Below, piece by piece: positions 6,517 through 7,944 of a DNA stretch of 7,944 bases (its first letter is position 1; the number at the start of each line of letters is the position of its first letter). Source of the DNA: Bordetella parapertussis (GTDB lineage Bacteria; Pseudomonadota; Gammaproteobacteria; Burkholderiales; Burkholderiaceae); NCBI GenBank assembly GCA_945901665.1, contig CAMDLJ010000111.1, forward strand, positions 1-7,944, in the 5' to 3' direction. The notes below the pieces were generated by a model that was not told where the DNA came from, searched no databases, and saw only the letters and a program-made list of their open reading frames with translations. A program made the translations under genes and the position numbers.

Positions 6517-6521
6517 TCCTC
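6517..6521 (-). promoter_or_regulatory. Ribosome binding site of the first oxidoreductase
   Basis: GAGGA on the minus strand is placed 6 bases before the ATG at 6510-6508. It lies in a 33-bp AT-rich spacer after pcaJ, whose T-rich half (about 6524-6543) could be an RNase E-type processing site. No stem adjoins that T-run, so it is not called a terminator. Confidence 0.7.
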
Positions 6522-6543
6522 ATAAGAATTGAAAAATAAAAGC

Positions 6544-7185
6544 TCAAGCGGCGATGGGCAAGCCCACCAAACGCTCCAAATCGGCCCGTGATAAACCGTC
6601 CACCGCATCCACCCACTTCAGGCCTTGGGGCGTGACGTCCAAGGTGGCCAAATCGGTGTAAATGCGTTTGACGCAACCCAAACCCGTGAGCGGGTAGGTG
6701 CACTGCGACACCACTTTGCTCGCGCCTTGTTTGGTCAGCAAGTCCATCATCACCCAAGTTTGTTTCGCACCCATGGCCAAATCCATGGCCCCACCCACCG
6801 CCGGTATGGCACCGGGCTCGCCGGTGTGCCAATTGGCCAAATCACCGGTGGCACTGACTTGAAAAGCGCCCAGCACACAGATGTCCAAGTGCCCCCCGCG
6901 CATCATGGCAAAGCTGTCGGCATGGTGAAAAAAGGCCCCGCCAGGCAGCAAGGTCACAGGCTGTTTGCCCGCGTTGATCAAATCAAAATCTTGATCCACT
7001 TCAGCCGGCGCCGGGCCCATGCCCAAAATACCGTTTTCACTGTGCAGGATGATTTCCAGACCCGCTGGCAAGTGGTTGGCCACCATGGTGGGCATGCCAA
7101 TGCCCAAATTCACATAGGCCCCATTGGGGATGTCTTGGGCCACCAAGGCGGCGATCTGGTCTTTGCTTCTGCGTGGGTGTGTCAT
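6544..7185 (-). CDS. pcaJ: 3-oxoadipate CoA-transferase subunit B
   Basis: This beta subunit (213 residues) of succinyl-CoA:3-oxoadipate CoA-transferase moves CoA from succinyl-CoA to 3-oxoadipate in the beta-ketoadipate pathway in the cytoplasm. The active-site motif LHSENG (47-52) holds the catalytic Glu50, which forms the glutamyl-CoA thioester. AYVNLGIGMPT (23-33), GGAFFHHADSF (82-92) and NWHTGEPGAIPAVGGAMD (118-135) match PcaJ of Pseudomonas putida as I recall it, including the 213-residue length, and differ from acetoacetate-type ScoB at the NWHTG segment. The start at 7185 was preferred over an open frame extending to 7254 because GAGG lies 5 bases upstream and the extra 23 residues (rich in Cys, Lys, Arg) overlap pcaI and do not resemble the family. 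It is separated from pcaI by 7 bp, as expected for subunits made in equal amounts. Confidence 0.95.
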   Translation of the reverse strand: MTHPRRSKDQIAALVAQDIPNGAYVNLGIGMPTMVANHLPAGLEIILHSENGILGMGPAPAEVDQDFDLINAGKQPVTLLPGGAFFHHADSFAMMRGGHLDICVLGAFQVSATGDLANWHTGEPGAIPAVGGAMDLAMGAKQTWVMMDLLTKQGASKVVSQCTYPLTGLGCVKRIYTDLATLDVTPQGLKWVDAVDGLSRADLERLVGLPIAA

Positions 7186-7190
7186 GTGAA

Positions 7191-7194
7191 CCTC
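7191..7194 (-). promoter_or_regulatory. Ribosome binding site that decides the pcaJ start
   Basis: GAGG on the minus strand, overlapping the last base pairs of the pcaI stop codon region, lies 5 bases before the ATG at 7185-7183. It supports the shorter pcaJ start and ties pcaJ translation to the end of pcaI. Confidence 0.7.
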
Positions 7195-7915
7195 ATGCCT
7201 TGAAACCGCCGCCTTGCGTTTGCACGCGCGGCACCTGCACCACTTGGGAGACAAAAATACCGGGGGTGATCACGGTCTCGGGATCGAGCTGACCCAATTC
7301 AACCACCTCGTGCACCGAAGCCACGGTGCGGCGAGCGGCCATGGCCATCACTGGCCCAAAATTGCGCGCGGCCTTGCGATAAGTCAGGTTGCCCCAGCGG
7401 TCACCGCGCTCGGCTCTGATGAGCGCCAAATCCGCATGAATGGGGTGCTCCAGGACATGCATGCGGCCATTGATCTCACGGGTTTCGCGCAAACTGCCAT
7501 CGGGGTTGCGGGCCAGATCGGTGCCATAGGCGGTGGGCGAGAAAAAAGCGCCAATGCCCGCACCCGCTGCGCGGATGCGTTCGGCCAAGTTGCCCTGGGG
7601 CACCAATTCCAATTCAATGTCACCACTGCGGTACAGCGCATCAAAAATTTGGCTGTCCACTTGCCTGGGGAAACTGCACACCACTTTGCGCACCCGCCCC
7701 GTCTTGAGCAACGCGGCCAAACCGGTTTCGCCATTGCCTGCGTTGTTGTTGACCACCACCAGGTTGCGCGCCGAGCCATCGTGCAAGACGCGCATCAAAC
7801 CTTCGAGCAATTCATTGGGGATGCCTGCCGTGCCAAAACCGCCCACCATGATGGTGGCGCCATCGGCAACCGGTCCCACGGCTTCCTCCACGGAAGCGGC
7901 GATTTTGTTGATCAT
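7193..7915 (-). CDS. pcaI: 3-oxoadipate CoA-transferase subunit A
   Basis: This alpha subunit (240 residues) of the 3-oxoadipate CoA-transferase contributes the CoA-binding half of the enzyme. The N-terminus MINK is the same as in Pseudomonas putida PcaI as I recall it. DGATIMVGGFGTAGIP (18-33) fits the class I CoA-transferase signature, and NNNAGNGETGLAALL (56-70), CSFPRQ (80-85), ELVPQGNLAERIRAAG (103-118) and RWGNLTYRKAARNFGP (173-188) are all typical of PcaI. It is slightly longer than the usual 230 or so residues because of a small insertion near 135-144 and a Gly/Gln-rich tail. It is the first gene of the operon visible here. The upstream 29 bases hold only a weak GAAAG site 6 bases before ATG and no promoter that I can support, so the transcription start and any regulator lie beyond the window. 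Confidence 0.95.
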   Translation of the reverse strand: MINKIAASVEEAVGPVADGATIMVGGFGTAGIPNELLEGLMRVLHDGSARNLVVVNNNAGNGETGLAALLKTGRVRKVVCSFPRQVDSQIFDALYRSGDIELELVPQGNLAERIRAAGAGIGAFFSPTAYGTDLARNPDGSLRETREINGRMHVLEHPIHADLALIRAERGDRWGNLTYRKAARNFGPVMAMAARRTVASVHEVVELGQLDPETVITPGIFVSQVVQVPRVQTQGGGFKA

Positions 7916-7944
7916 GCTTGGCTTTCGAATCGAATCACACCGCA

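Noticed and set aside
6524..6564. Possible terminator after pcaJ: small GGTGGG/CCCATC stem and a T-rich run
   Set aside because: The stem lies inside the coding sequence, about 13 bases from the T-run, so the two do not form an intrinsic terminator.
7186..7254. Longer pcaJ start 23 codons upstream
   Set aside because: The extension overlaps the end of pcaI, has Cys/Arg/Lys-rich sequence unlike PcaJ, and the shorter start has a good GAGG site and the family's usual 213-residue length.
1..7944. Frequent TTGGCC/GGCCAA words scattered over the window
   Set aside because: They come from common Leu-TTG followed by Ala-GCC codons on both coding strands and show no regular spacing or intergenic enrichment.

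Overview
The window looks like chromosomal DNA of a betaproteobacterium in the order Burkholderiales, most likely Comamonadaceae (Limnohabitans/Rhodoferax/Polaromonas-like). This rests on moderately high GC, frequent TTG-Leu and GCC-Ala codons, a Bug-type periplasmic binding protein, and close resemblance of the coding sequences to proteobacterial families. The genus is an inference. I see no tRNA, rRNA, CRISPR array, insertion sequence or phage gene. No stretch longer than about 45 bases lies outside a gene, apart from the 29 bases at the right edge.

Left part, plus strand (1-1603): the C-terminal end of an MFS_3/EntS-like exporter, cut by the window edge, overlaps by ATGA with a complete Wzy_C-family membrane protein (O-antigen ligase-like). 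These two genes converge on the rest of the window. The ligase stop codon and the stop codon of the opposing gene together form TGATCA with no spacer.

Right part, minus strand (7915 down to 1604): seven tightly packed genes, probably one transcription unit that begins beyond the right edge. In transcription order they are pcaI and pcaJ (3-oxoadipate CoA-transferase), a beta-hydroxyacid dehydrogenase family oxidoreductase, a Bug/TctC periplasmic binding protein, a second oxidoreductase of the same family, an intradiol ring-cleavage dioxygenase most like hydroxyquinol 1,2-dioxygenase, and a YbfB/YjiJ-family MFS transporter.

How the genes fit together (inference): the Bug protein and the MFS permease would capture or import an aromatic compound. 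The dioxygenase would open a hydroxyquinol- or catechol-like ring, and PcaIJ would activate the resulting 3-oxoadipate with succinyl-CoA for thiolysis to succinyl-CoA and acetyl-CoA. The usual enzyme between maleylacetate and 3-oxoadipate (an iron-alcohol-dehydrogenase-type maleylacetate reductase) is not in the window. Two dehydrogenases of an unrelated family occupy the operon instead, both with the same unusual SGN substrate-loop motif. A terminator-like hairpin at the end of the first dehydrogenase gene may divide the operon into two expression blocks. The region is an accessory catabolic locus built from known families; what is unexplained is the role of the dehydrogenase pair and the true substrate.
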